DNA from: JAQBQB01 sp963757185
GTDB lineage: Bacteria > Gemmatimonadota > Gemmatimonadetes > Gemmatimonadales > Gemmatimonadaceae
Direction of reading: 5' to 3'
Assembly: GCA_963757185.1 (NCBI GenBank)
Contig: CAVWQI010000009.1
Location: 186,001-250,000, forward strand
DNA: 64,000 nucleotides
Shown in pieces: positions 17,301 through 25,030 of this stretch. Under the pieces are notes generated by a model. The model was not told where the DNA came from. It saw only the letters and a list, made by a program, of their open reading frames with translations, and did not search any database. Within the stretch, counting starts at the first letter, position 1. Every line of letters begins with the position of its first letter. Made by a program: the position numbers and the translations under genes.

Positions 17301-18164
17301 CCGGCCGACCGCCACTCGCCCGCCGCGCGCCGGAGCGTGCGCCCCACTCCCGCCCCCGTCGGGGCGCAGCGATGGGCCCGGGGCCTGCTGCACCGTGTGC
17401 GTCAGCTCGTGAGCGAGGAGCGATCGCCCCGCCGTCGTCGACGGCTCGTAGCGCCCGCTCGCGAAAAAGATGTCGCGATCCGCCGTGAATGCGTGCGCGC
17501 CAAGCTCGCGCGCGGCGTGCGCGGCCTGAGGGTCGCTGTGCACACGCACGTGGCTCAGATCCCGCCCGAATCGGTCTTCGAAGAACGCTCGCGTTCCGTG
17601 GTCGAGCCCCGCGCCGGCGCCACGGTTCCGCTCGATCGCCGACTCCGTCTCGGGAGTCACGACGGGCACGCGCGCCGACGCGCGTTTCGTTCGCACCTTC
17701 GCCGACTCGTCGTGCTTCTTCTTCTGCGGCTCCGGAGCAGCAGCCCCGTGCTTCGCGACGTCGTGCGCCCGGACTTTGCGTTCGGCCTCTTCCTTCTCCC
17801 GATGGAGGCGCTTGGTCTCGTCCTCGTGCGAATCGAGCAGCGCCGGCCGGCGACGAAGCTCGTCTTTCGCGCTCGCCGTCATGCGTTGAATCCGCGGTCG
17901 TGCGGTCTCCACATGCGCCGCCGCCGCTGAGTCGCCGGCGCGCATGACGCGACTGGCCGTTGCGTCGGCCTCGCGTTCGTACGAGTCGTCGGGCTGATTC
18001 ACTTCGAGTTTCGCCTGAATTGCCTCGTGGAGGAGCCGTTGCACGGCCTGATTGCTAGGCGATGGCGCGGTGACCGGGTCGGGTCCGCGCTGCGAGACAT
18101 CCGCCGCCCTTGCGCGAGGCGACAGATCGCTCGTCGGCGCCGATGCCCGGGCGAACTCACTCAT
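14394..18164 (-). CDS. large DUF4157 (eCIS core domain) protein, candidate injected effector
   Basis: A 1256-residue protein encoded inside the structural operon. An N-terminal segment holds VNQPDDSYEREADATASRVM (residues 55-74), which commonly precedes DUF4157. The DUF4157 domain lies at about 180-262 with FEDRFGRDLSHVRVHSDPQA and LLAHELTHTVQQ. The HELTH (252-256) is an HExxH zincin-type motif. A long beta-rich middle (~450-880) has repeated strands such as GKVDVPVAIANFTGNLKGEF. A Pro/Ala/Lys-rich linker follows (~885-965), then a ~280-residue C-terminal region I cannot assign. DUF4157 proteins are known as eCIS-associated toxins or cargo. The modular layout suggests the C-terminal part is the payload and the N-terminus the loading region. 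The gene overlaps the 90-residue gene (8 bases) and the tube-initiator gene (1 base), so expression is tied to particle assembly. The cytotoxic activity itself is inferred. Confidence 0.85.
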   Translation of the reverse strand: MSEFARASAPTSDLSPRARAADVSQRGPDPVTAPSPSNQAVQRLLHEAIQAKLEVNQPDDSYEREADATASRVMRAGDSAAAAHVETARPRIQRMTASAKDELRRRPALLDSHEDETKRLHREKEEAERKVRAHDVAKHGAAAPEPQKKKHDESAKVRTKRASARVPVVTPETESAIERNRGAGAGLDHGTRAFFEDRFGRDLSHVRVHSDPQAAHAARELGAHAFTADRDIFFASGRYEPSTTAGRSLLAHELTHTVQQAPGPSLRPDGGGSGAHAPARGGRVAVGRTPARISRAPRSVARATVAPPASHGPVTEKPHDAAAEMPAEEVALDKGGEFAPSPAIAAWLAGKHAAPVKVRFGKLASGIIKVSEQRGAYTANDQAIELIHPALESIKEAGFQPVLVLSIGKKNQVRGYVSIQPKKGQALRDVMALTQWIQKNAEAMGWHGLDELKIPKPKNELADGTLTLEVPEFAFKLGGFFSGKGKFGLANEAFTFSASAVIKVPKVTETTIDIARAADGKLSGKVDVPVAIANFTGNLKGEFANGGVSLEGMIGVRTEKMSGQVTLTMTDERVARGVANPIRTPDEIRDSKEEVKGAPKAGKKAKPGPRALAGWGEIDAHLTEWLTGKVTVVVDSEGHITVTGKFAPPGEIVLFEQRNFHEPIFYVEIQTIYGVPLVGNAGFFAGIGLDADAKLGPAKIYNIVIEGQYSTDPEKPQNFSIEGSLNISGYAGLTLTAKGGVKVTIVKHDIKVGAAVHAGAGIEGYVEATPKILYVETDDPEKGRKGEAHLQGHLEMAARPVLSLSGDLFVELSTPWWSPISDHTWTWPLGSLEYPVPSEFGIGADIDYVLGSKQLPDLKLGKVDFDSSKFMSDLMDDHVPQKSTPADKKKGTWKGVEPKPEEPPPVKSAAPKLPAAPPKPAPKKAGAKAEKPGKAATSKQPAPRKSGEPAGKEHVLKPEAQQRWHEGLAALATFAEESKHAPYDRHHLDTVLSNVKNKYGFKVLEPRAVGDDWRIHASMNPDELSPFAFQGVHPSATDDSDVLWQESLVNAPEFGAALVQTAKEVPVRFLLVTLATDSREEARRTMHDYINRGTRPQSAKDEAIRMVDELIDAAGASRDASVIYRRAREAYQVARAANPTGGLRQVHHEQEVSKHPEIYVKDWLSRRLARMRKRLGSKKPTKNAAAIKELQKVKDPVRLGRILREWAMQQLDEATEKGEPLAEIEIRYVDPGSHAVLHRQRKADDRRAALLGPPEE

Positions 18165-18429
18165 GACCGGCTGCTCCGCCGCCGATCGCCCGCATCACGG
18201 TCGCCACGATGGCGTCGGCGATTCCCCGCTCGCCGCCGGCGGGAGAGGTGGCCGGCGTTGACGCGGCGACCGCGGTGCTGCGCGAATGCGCGGGCCACGG
18301 CGCTTCGCTCAACCTCTCGGCGAGCCCGCGCTCGACCTGCTCCCCGATCCGTCCGGCGGCGTCCCCCGGCAGGGATCCTCCATGAATCGCGATGCGGTCG
18401 ATGCTCACCGTGATCCGGTCCGGGGTCAT
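18157..18429 (-). CDS. small eCIS-operon protein with ITVSIDRIAIHG strand motif
   Basis: A 90-residue protein I cannot assign to a named family. The ATG at 18429 overlaps the stop of the AAA+ gene (ATGA), and its end overlaps the DUF4157 start by 8 bases. Such coupling supports a real gene. The N-terminus RITVSIDRIAIHG is an alternating hydrophobic strand similar to VSIHIGTIEIRE in the disordered protein of 22577-23611. The rest is Ala/Gly/Arg-rich with a predicted helix (GRIGEQVERGLAERLS) and a second helix (GIADAIVATVMRAIGG). Position directly before the candidate effector suggests a chaperone, loading or immunity-like role. This is inference only. Confidence 0.7.
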   Translation of the reverse strand: MTPDRITVSIDRIAIHGGSLPGDAAGRIGEQVERGLAERLSEAPWPAHSRSTAVAASTPATSPAGGERGIADAIVATVMRAIGGGAAGHE

Positions 18430-20645
18430 GCGCCGACCGCCTCCCGCGGCATGGCCAACTCGGGACCGCCGAGCGCCTTGTCGATCTTGGCGTATTCGCG
18501 CTCCGCGGCGCGCAGCACGTGTAGCATCGAGATCGGGCGGCCGGCACCGCCGTTGTCGGCCGCGGCGAGGAACGCCGCGTTCACGGCGATGTTTTTGATG
18601 TTGCCGCCGGCGATCTCCATCTGCGCGAGCCGCTCGTAGTCGAGCGCGCCGACGAGCGCCTCGGCGGGGAACACCTGCCGCCAGATCCGCCGCCGGCTGT
18701 CGACGTCCGGGAACGGGAAGTCGACGAGGAAGCGCAGGCGCCGCAGAAATGCCCGGTCGATGGCGGTCTTCCGGTTCGTGGCCAGGATGCCGAGGCCGCG
18801 GTAGTCCTCCAACCGCTGAAGAAGATAGTTAACTTCTATATTAGCATATCTATCATGGCTATCTTTCACGTCAGTTCTCTTACCGAACAGAGCGTCCGCC
18901 TCATCGAAGAACAGGATCGCTCCGCTCTGCTCGGCGGCGTCGAAAACCCGCCGTAAATTTTTTTCTGTATCGCCTATGTACTTCGATGAAACTCCAGCCA
19001 AGTCGACCCGATACAGCGGCAACCGCAGCAGGGTGGCCAACGCTTCGGCGGCGGCGCTCTTGCCGCAGCCGGTCGGGCCCGCGAAACACGCGCTGGTCGC
19101 CCGGCCTCGCGACAGCCGCGCGCCGAAGCCCCACGCTTCGTACACGCGGGTTCGGTGCTTCACCTGCGCGGCGACCTCTTCGATCTGCGCCCTGACCGCG
19201 ACCGGCAGCACCAGGTCGTCGAGTGAGTGGGCCGGCTGCACGTGCTGCAGCAAGTCGTCGGCGAGCCGCCCGGCTTCGTCGCGCGCCGCGGACCACAGAT
19301 GATCGAACGAGACCGCGGCGTCTTTCCCGTCTGCTCCGCCGCGCCGCGCACGCTTCACCCCGGCGTCGAGCTCGGCCCGCGAGCGTGCCGACGACACGAC
19401 GCGGTGGATCTCGCGTGGCGCGAAGCTGAATTGATCGGCGAGTTGCGCAACGGCGTCGCCCAGACCCTGGGCATCGTCCGACAGCGCGTCGCTCCAGCAT
19501 TCCCGCTGCTCGAGCGGCGCAAGCCGGGGTACGCTGAGCGAGAGCGTCTCCCGATCGCTGCGCACGGGCGTGGGGCTGACGACGATGATCAGCGATGCCA
19601 GGCGTTCGGCGACGGCCAACGCGTTGTCTCGCGCCGGCGAGCCGTCGCGCGATTCCGCCGAGACTAGATACGCCGCGTGCAGCAAAGCCGCCTCGCGCTC
19701 GAGCAGCCGGAGCGCGCCATCGCGGGCGGCGTCGGCGCTCGATGCGAGGGCCGCTGCGTCGAGCTCGGCGAGCCTCAGACCGAGGCGGCGGCAAGCGTCC
19801 ACCGCGACCTCGCGGCCGCCCGCCCCGCTATCGTCGACGAGATTGACGAGCGGCCATATGCCTCGATTCGCGCGCCGACGCACCCATATCGCGACTTGTT
19901 CGGCGAGGCTCGCGAGGGGCGCCGGCAGAGGGATCGCCGGAATATCTTGGAGAACTGCGGCGACCCTCGCGTCGCACGCGTTGATCCCTCGCACGTAGTC
20001 GACGACGCGCTCGTCGACGCGAATGGGCGAGGACGACACGGCGCGCGGCGAAATCGCCTCGACCGAAACGAGGCGGCGCTTCCGCAAGCGCGCATTCGGA
20101 GACAGAGCGTCACGCGCCAGTTCCGCGTCGGAGTGCGACTCAGTGAGGAGCGCGATCGCCAGGTGCGGCGTAGCGAAGGGCGAGTCGGCCGAGTCCTGCG
20201 CGTAAGCGAGCAGTGGACCGAAGGTCTCGTCGAGTGCCGGAGCCGCGGCGAGCAACAGCGTATCCCGTTCGAACGGGGTCAGGCCGAACGTCTCGCTGAG
20301 ACGATCGAGTGCCGGAGCGGCGCCCGCGTCACTCATCGTCCGCGAGAGCGCGCCGAGTTCGTCTCCAAGCCGGCCGACCGCTTGACCGATGGCGATGCAC
20401 TCAGGGTCGCCGGCGAAAAAGCGAGCCCGCGCCGCGGCCCGGCCACCCTCCAGCAGTCGATCGGCCTGCGCGTCGCTGATCGCCAGGCTTCTCAAGTCGC
20501 CGAGCTGATCTCCCTTCCACTCGATGCGTCGCCAGAAGATCTCGCGACGCAGCAGGAGGCGCAGCCGTTCAAGCGCGCCGCGGTAGTGGCGCTCGTTGGC
20601 CGCGCGTGGCGAAAGAACCGGGGCCCGCTTTCGTTTCGAAGGCAT
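18426..20645 (-). CDS. eCIS AAA+ ATPase (Afp15/Pvc15-like)
   Basis: A 739-residue cytoplasmic ATPase. The N-terminal ~430 residues are divergent and helical. The C-terminal AAA+ module shows Walker A GPTGCGKS near residue 520, then DLAGVSSKYIGDTEKNLRRV, Walker B ILFFDEADALFGKR near 573, the conserved DSHDRYANIEVNYLLQRLED segment, and sensor/arginine-finger region FLRRLRFLVDFPFPD. This is the Afp15-type ATPase present in essentially all eCIS clusters. Its role in assembly or cargo loading is not fully resolved. The ATG at 20645 lies 2 bases after the DUF4255 stop. Two conserved motifs are encoded by strikingly AT-rich codons (18829-18880 and 18950-19000) against the GC-rich background. Confidence 0.93.
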   Translation of the reverse strand: MPSKRKRAPVLSPRAANERHYRGALERLRLLLRREIFWRRIEWKGDQLGDLRSLAISDAQADRLLEGGRAAARARFFAGDPECIAIGQAVGRLGDELGALSRTMSDAGAAPALDRLSETFGLTPFERDTLLLAAAPALDETFGPLLAYAQDSADSPFATPHLAIALLTESHSDAELARDALSPNARLRKRRLVSVEAISPRAVSSSPIRVDERVVDYVRGINACDARVAAVLQDIPAIPLPAPLASLAEQVAIWVRRRANRGIWPLVNLVDDSGAGGREVAVDACRRLGLRLAELDAAALASSADAARDGALRLLEREAALLHAAYLVSAESRDGSPARDNALAVAERLASLIIVVSPTPVRSDRETLSLSVPRLAPLEQRECWSDALSDDAQGLGDAVAQLADQFSFAPREIHRVVSSARSRAELDAGVKRARRGGADGKDAAVSFDHLWSAARDEAGRLADDLLQHVQPAHSLDDLVLPVAVRAQIEEVAAQVKHRTRVYEAWGFGARLSRGRATSACFAGPTGCGKSAAAEALATLLRLPLYRVDLAGVSSKYIGDTEKNLRRVFDAAEQSGAILFFDEADALFGKRTDVKDSHDRYANIEVNYLLQRLEDYRGLGILATNRKTAIDRAFLRRLRFLVDFPFPDVDSRRRIWRQVFPAEALVGALDYERLAQMEIAGGNIKNIAVNAAFLAAADNGGAGRPISMLHVLRAAEREYAKIDKALGGPELAMPREAVGA

Positions 20646-20647
20646 GA

Positions 20648-22570
20648 TCAGGGAATCGTGACTACGGGGATGTCGATGCTCTCCGCGGCGTTCACGCGGA
20701 CGCGAACGACGAATGCGGCGCTCAACTGCAGATCACTCACGGTCGTCGCATCGACGCCGGCGACGGGTCCCGCGCTCATCGGCTGACTGTTGCCCGGAAT
20801 GACGAGCAGCTGCGAATCGAGCACGACGACGAGCGCCCCGGTGAACGCGGGCGCGGCGGATGCCGCTCGAATACCCGCCTGTAACAGCGCGGCGGCGGCA
20901 TCCAGCGACGATGGCCGGGCTGCGAGCACCACCTGGCTCGTGACGGCGCCGATCGTCAGAGTGAACTGCGGCTGCGCCGACGCGAGCGTCGGGAATGGGC
21001 TCAAATCGCCCGACAGATACGACGTCATCAGCGTCGATTGCCCGCTCGTGAGACGAAGCTGCGTCGCCGCCGGGTCCGTGCCGGACATCGTCACCGCGCC
21101 GTCGTCGACGAGACCGCCGCCGACGAGGACGAGTCGCTCGCTGAGGGCGTCGCGCACGACGGCGACTCTCGCTCCGGTGAAGCCGGGTCCACCGCCAACC
21201 GCCGCGCGAATGGCCGTCTCGAGCCGCAGCGCCGCGTCGTCGATGCTGAGCGGACCGCTGAAGTTGACGGTCCGCGGGCCGTCGGCTCCGATCTGCACGT
21301 CGATCGCTCCCGCCGGCACCGCGGGAAACGGCATCAGGTTCCCGGACACGAGGCAGCTCACGCTCGCGCTCGGCAGCGTCTCGGGAACGTCGATGGTGAA
21401 CTGCGTGTCGGTCGCGCTGACGTACGACCGCTTGTCGATGGCGGCGCGGCCGATGAGGGTCTCGCCCGACGACGCGTCGGCGAAGATCCGTTTGCCCTGC
21501 ACCTGCAGCGTGCGAGGCGTTGTCACGAGAGACGGCGTGATCGCACTGACGTACGGCACCAGCATGAAGACGGCTTGATTCGACGAGAAGGCCGACTGCG
21601 GGACGCCGTTGACGCCGACAGCGATGGACGCAGCGACCACGCCGGGCTGCAGCCGGCGCTCCGGCGGAATCGGCGCCGATCCGATCGCCGCGTCGGGCAC
21701 CGGCACCTCCACGCGCGTGTCGCTCGCCGGCGTGACGGGAACGTCGAGGCCACCGATTCGCACCCGCACGGAGTCAGCCACGAATCCGGCGCCGAGGATC
21801 ACGAGCGTGTCCCCAATGCGAGCGTATGGATAGCGGTGCTCCACCTGCGACGGATCGTCGAATCGCTTGACGCGGATCTCATCGATGCGCGGCGCCCGGA
21901 GCGGGACGGCGAAAATGCGCGGGCCGGCCGCGACCGGCTCGCCGACCGGCCGTGGGTAGCGCCGTTTGCGCGTGCTCTCGATCTGCACGACGCTCACCGA
22001 ATACGCCGCCGATACGCGAAACGGTTGCTCCAACGCCGTCCAGACCTTGGTCAGGTCGTCGAGGCCCACGGGGCTGAGCGTCAGCTTCACCTGCTCGTAC
22101 TCGTCGAGCAGGCTCGGATCGAGGATCGGTGTGCCGATCGCGGTCACCCGCTGACGCACCAGCTGGTCGGCGACGATCGGATAGTCGTGCAACACGCGCA
22201 TCGCGTTGCCGAACAGGTCGTGCGCCAACTTGGCGTCGCTCGGCAGATCCCCTTCGGTGGTCGTGCCGTAGGTCGTGAGCAAATAGTGAAGCTCGAGGCT
22301 GAGCGGCGGGTGTCCGTAGGCCCCGCGCGACCCATGACCAGGGATCTCCTGATTCTTGAGAAACGGGTTCTCCGACACGCGGTACAAGAACAGATTGACG
22401 CGCGGCGCCTCGGGGCTCGGTGGGATGCTCCCCTCCGGCGCCGGCGGCGTGCCGACGGTCACCGGTACCGACGTGACGCTCGGAAAGCGCGCGAGCGGCA
22501 TCTCCATCCGGTCGCGCAGCAATGCCTGGAGCGTGGCGCTCACGCCGCCGACCGCCTGGTAGTCGCTCAC
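20648..22570 (-). CDS. DUF4255 cap/terminator protein (Afp16/Pvc16-like) with extra beta domains
   Basis: A 640-residue protein. The N-terminal ~200 residues are DUF4255 (Pvc16 N-terminal domain): RVNLFLYRVSENPFLKNQ, SLELHYLLTTYG and VKLTLSPVGLDDLTKVWTAL. Simple Afp16 proteins have only this part and close the distal end of sheath and tube. Here it is followed by an IPT/TIG-like Ig domain (YARIGDTLVILGAGF, ~248-340), a second Ig-like segment, and two copies of a ~65-residue beta repeat at 422-485 and 533-594. The same repeat occurs in the baseplate-J protein at 5252-8509. The C-terminus ends in short strands (ESIDIPVVTIP). The gene starts 6 bases after the disordered protein gene and ends 2 bases before the AAA+ gene. 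Role: sheath/tube terminator with exposed decorations; the decoration function is inferred. Confidence 0.9.
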   Translation of the reverse strand: MSDYQAVGGVSATLQALLRDRMEMPLARFPSVTSVPVTVGTPPAPEGSIPPSPEAPRVNLFLYRVSENPFLKNQEIPGHGSRGAYGHPPLSLELHYLLTTYGTTTEGDLPSDAKLAHDLFGNAMRVLHDYPIVADQLVRQRVTAIGTPILDPSLLDEYEQVKLTLSPVGLDDLTKVWTALEQPFRVSAAYSVSVVQIESTRKRRYPRPVGEPVAAGPRIFAVPLRAPRIDEIRVKRFDDPSQVEHRYPYARIGDTLVILGAGFVADSVRVRIGGLDVPVTPASDTRVEVPVPDAAIGSAPIPPERRLQPGVVAASIAVGVNGVPQSAFSSNQAVFMLVPYVSAITPSLVTTPRTLQVQGKRIFADASSGETLIGRAAIDKRSYVSATDTQFTIDVPETLPSASVSCLVSGNLMPFPAVPAGAIDVQIGADGPRTVNFSGPLSIDDAALRLETAIRAAVGGGPGFTGARVAVVRDALSERLVLVGGGLVDDGAVTMSGTDPAATQLRLTSGQSTLMTSYLSGDLSPFPTLASAQPQFTLTIGAVTSQVVLAARPSSLDAAAALLQAGIRAASAAPAFTGALVVVLDSQLLVIPGNSQPMSAGPVAGVDATTVSDLQLSAAFVVRVRVNAAESIDIPVVTIP

Positions 22571-22576
22571 CGCCGA

Positions 22577-23611
22577 TCACCGCCAGCGCCACGGCGCGTA
22601 CGCGCGCAACGCGGCAAAGTCTTCGAACCCGGTGGACCGAGCCGCCGCGGGCCGGCGCGCGGAAGATGCCGGCGCGGGCGGCGGCGACTCGCGAATCTCG
22701 ATCGTCCCGATGTGAATGCTCACCTCGCGCTGCCGAGGTGCCTCGGCGCGCAGCCCCACCGACGGCGACGCTTCGTGCGGCGAGCGCGCGCGCATTCGCG
22801 CGTTTATAGAACCGTCTGCCGGTGAGCGGTCCAGCTCACTCATTCCTTGGGTGTCGGCTGGGTCTGGCGCGAGTGTGGCTACAAGTGGGGCCGGCAACGG
22901 CATGGCGCGTCGCCGGGCGGTTCCGTCCGACGCGGGCGAAGCGACGGTACGATCACGCGGCGCTGTTCGACGAGTTCCGTCGTCGTGCAGCGACTCGGGT
23001 GTCGCCTCCATCTCGAGCGTCGACGCCGGACGCGGCGCCGGCGTGGTGCCGACGCTCGCACCCCGGTTCGATCGCGGCGCGCGGGCTTTGGCTGGCGTCG
23101 GGGGTTCCGCGACGCCGATCGACGACGCGTCCGCCGGCGCGCCATCGGACGCCCTGTCCGCGCGCGCGCGAGCCGCCTCGCGACGCGATGCCTGCGGAAC
23201 GCGTGAGGGGACCGAACCGCCCGAGGCGCCGGCGACAAATCGGTCCTTGGCGTCGTCGCCGTCGATCGCCGCCCGCGACGCTGTCGGCGGCGCGAAGTCG
23301 GCTTCGACCTCGACCTGCGCGCGGCGAGTCGGGCGCGCCGAGCCACGATCGCGCATGCCGGCGTTCGCATCGCGTCGATGTCCGCCGTCCACGGAATCAT
23401 CGTCGGCCTCGGCGGTCCGGGCCCGTCTGCGTCGCAACCGCGGCGCATCCATCTGTTCGCCCATCGCGTCGTTGGCGGGTCGTTCCAGCGCAGCGAACCA
23501 CGGCCGCGAAGCCGCGTCGGGGAGGAGGACACCGCCGCGCTTCGACGGCGCCGCGCCGACATTGCCGGTGATCCCTCCTCGCTCCGCGAGACGCTGCAAG
23601 AAACCGCTCAT
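22577..23611 (-). CDS. disordered Arg/Ala/Pro-rich eCIS-operon protein with conserved C-terminal strand
   Basis: 344 residues from the ATG at 23611, which overlaps the upstream TGA (ATGA). The frame is open further upstream but that part is a shadow of the four-cysteine gene. The N-terminus MSGFLQRLAERGGITGNVGA looks ordered. Residues ~40-280 are low-complexity Arg/Ala/Pro/Asp-rich and probably disordered. Near the C-terminus, REVSIHIGTIEIRESPP (about residues 286-302) is a compact beta strand similar to that of the 90-residue gene. The protein ends FEDFAALRAYAPWRWR. Proteins with this strand occur near DUF4255 genes in eCIS clusters, to my knowledge without assigned function. A tether or assembly scaffold, or a tape-measure-like role, is possible; I see no long coiled coil supporting the latter. 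Confidence 0.75.
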   Translation of the reverse strand: MSGFLQRLAERGGITGNVGAAPSKRGGVLLPDAASRPWFAALERPANDAMGEQMDAPRLRRRRARTAEADDDSVDGGHRRDANAGMRDRGSARPTRRAQVEVEADFAPPTASRAAIDGDDAKDRFVAGASGGSVPSRVPQASRREAARARADRASDGAPADASSIGVAEPPTPAKARAPRSNRGASVGTTPAPRPASTLEMEATPESLHDDGTRRTAPRDRTVASPASDGTARRRAMPLPAPLVATLAPDPADTQGMSELDRSPADGSINARMRARSPHEASPSVGLRAEAPRQREVSIHIGTIEIRESPPPAPASSARRPAAARSTGFEDFAALRAYAPWRWR

Positions 23612-24468
23612 GCGACGCTGTCCCCGCCAGCGCCGGATTCGGCGAGCAAGTCGAGATACCGCTTTCGCTGGGGCTGAGTCAGGGCGAGAATGTTCGCCTC
23701 GCTCCAGTGGTAGCGCAGCGCGATCGTGTGGACTTCGCGGTAGAGCCGCGGTACCGACGCGACCAGCTCCTCGTACACGAACGCGCCGGCATCGAACACG
23801 GTGTCGACCGCGCGGCCGCAGGCGGGACACGTCGTGTCGATCACGATTTCGGCCTGCGGATCACGATCCAGCATGGCTTCGGCGACGTGGCTCACCGCCG
23901 CGGCGTCGAGGCCTGCGGCCGTGTCGGCGTCGGGCGCACCGAGATCGACGCATCGCAGCGCGAGCGAGACGGCCGCGGCGTCGGCGTCCGCGGGGCGCGA
24001 CAACACGATCGCCTCTTGATCCAGGCCGGTCGGAATCCGGAAGCGCAATCGCGGTCGTCCCGACTCGGCGGCCAGGTCGTACCACTCTCGGGCATCTTCG
24101 TACGGAGGGACGATCAGCGACGGCGCGTCGAGCTCAACGTCCATCCGCTCGCCGCATTCGTCGTGGGGGCAGGTGACGACGCACCGCAGCTTGTCGCCGA
24201 AGGTGATCCGATGCAGGTGGAGGAGCAGTGCTTCGCGGTCGCCAACGGACAACCGCCGGACGGCGTCGGCCGCGTCACCCGCTTCGTCGATGCGCGCGCA
24301 GAGCGTCAGGATCGCGGACGCGCGCTCCGATGTCGTCAGCTGCGTGCCGCGTTCGGCGAGCGACGCTTGATCGGCCCCCGTGATCGGGCGCACGGTCGCC
24401 GAGCGCACGCGCTCGCCGCGGATCCACGATCCGCCCGACAGGGCCACTCGCGTCGCGACGGCGTTCAC
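23608..24468 (-). CDS. four-cysteine gp26/gp51-like baseplate protein of the eCIS
   Basis: 286 residues from a GTG at 24468, two bases after the tube gene stop. The segment LSVGDREALLLHLHRITFGD followed by KLRCVVTCPHDECGERMDVE resembles the T4 baseplate assembly family (gp26/gp51 type). That family is found next to the tube gene in many phages and injection systems. CPHDEC near residue 100 and CPAC near residue 217 supply four cysteines (five with the preceding CVVTC) that could bind one zinc ion. The C-terminal part (VPRLYREVHTIALRYHWSEA followed by NILALTQPQRKRYLDLL) is conserved in such proteins and resembles the motif used by short tail assembly proteins. Probable role: baseplate hub assembly. 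Family link moderate; the gene itself is secure. Confidence 0.78.
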   Translation of the reverse strand: MNAVATRVALSGGSWIRGERVRSATVRPITGADQASLAERGTQLTTSERASAILTLCARIDEAGDAADAVRRLSVGDREALLLHLHRITFGDKLRCVVTCPHDECGERMDVELDAPSLIVPPYEDAREWYDLAAESGRPRLRFRIPTGLDQEAIVLSRPADADAAAVSLALRCVDLGAPDADTAAGLDAAAVSHVAEAMLDRDPQAEIVIDTTCPACGRAVDTVFDAGAFVYEELVASVPRLYREVHTIALRYHWSEANILALTQPQRKRYLDLLAESGAGGDSVA

Positions 24469-24470
24469 GC

Positions 24471-25019
24471 TTAGACCACCGCCGGGTCATTGAAGCTGGG
24501 CTCTTGCAACTCCGGCACGTCGTAGTCGGCTTCCCAGCCCTCGTTCTCGAGCTTCAGCGACTGGATCAGCACCGCGTTCGCGTTGGCGTCGAGATCCGCC
24601 ATGGCCTGGAACTCCGACACCCAGCAGTGATGCACCTTGTAGGCGCGCACCTTCTGTCCGGCCTCGTTGTACAACTCGATCGTGATGTCCTTGCGAAAAT
24701 CCTTGAGCGACATCTCCTTTTGCCGGTCGTTGTCACCGGCCTGGGCGTTGGGATAGTCCCAGATTTTATTGGCCCACATTTCGAATTCTTTATCTAGCGT
24801 TACGCCGCGTTCGAGTGAAATCGGCTCGAATTTCGTGCGGCCGGGTGTTTTCCGCACGTTGCTGGCGTCGCCGCCTTCGCGATGCTCGATGACTTCCGTC
24901 GTCCGCTTGAGTCCCGTGATCTTGCTGACTCCGGCCACCGGCCGCTGGTCGAAGATGACCCGGAACTTGAAGTTCTTGAACGGATCGTACCGATCCGCGT
25001 TCACCGTGAATTTGGGCAT
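24471..25019 (-). CDS. eCIS inner tube protein (Afp1/Pvc1-like, T4 gp19 family)
   Basis: A 182-residue tube subunit. DPFKNFKFRVIFDQRPVAGV, SKITGLKRTTEVIEHREGGD and the RGVTLDKEFEMWANKIW segment are classic gp19/Hcp-like tube family motifs. The length (about 150-180) matches. A strong AGAGGAG ribosome site lies just before the ATG, overlapping the TAG of the sheath gene 11 bases upstream. Such a site fits a protein needed in many copies. Only one tube gene is visible, whereas Afp has two plus a tube initiator. Subunits stack as hexameric rings forming the rigid conduit for cargo. The codons for the RGVTLDKEFEMWANKIW motif are unusually AT-rich. Confidence 0.95.
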   Translation of the reverse strand: MPKFTVNADRYDPFKNFKFRVIFDQRPVAGVSKITGLKRTTEVIEHREGGDASNVRKTPGRTKFEPISLERGVTLDKEFEMWANKIWDYPNAQAGDNDRQKEMSLKDFRKDITIELYNEAGQKVRAYKVHHCWVSEFQAMADLDANANAVLIQSLKLENEGWEADYDVPELQEPSFNDPAVV

Positions 25020-25030
25020 GCGCGTCTCCT

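Noticed and set aside
21038..22825. Plus-strand open frame of 595 codons
   Set aside because: Shadow of the DUF4255 cap gene; composition dominated by Arg and His, no motif.
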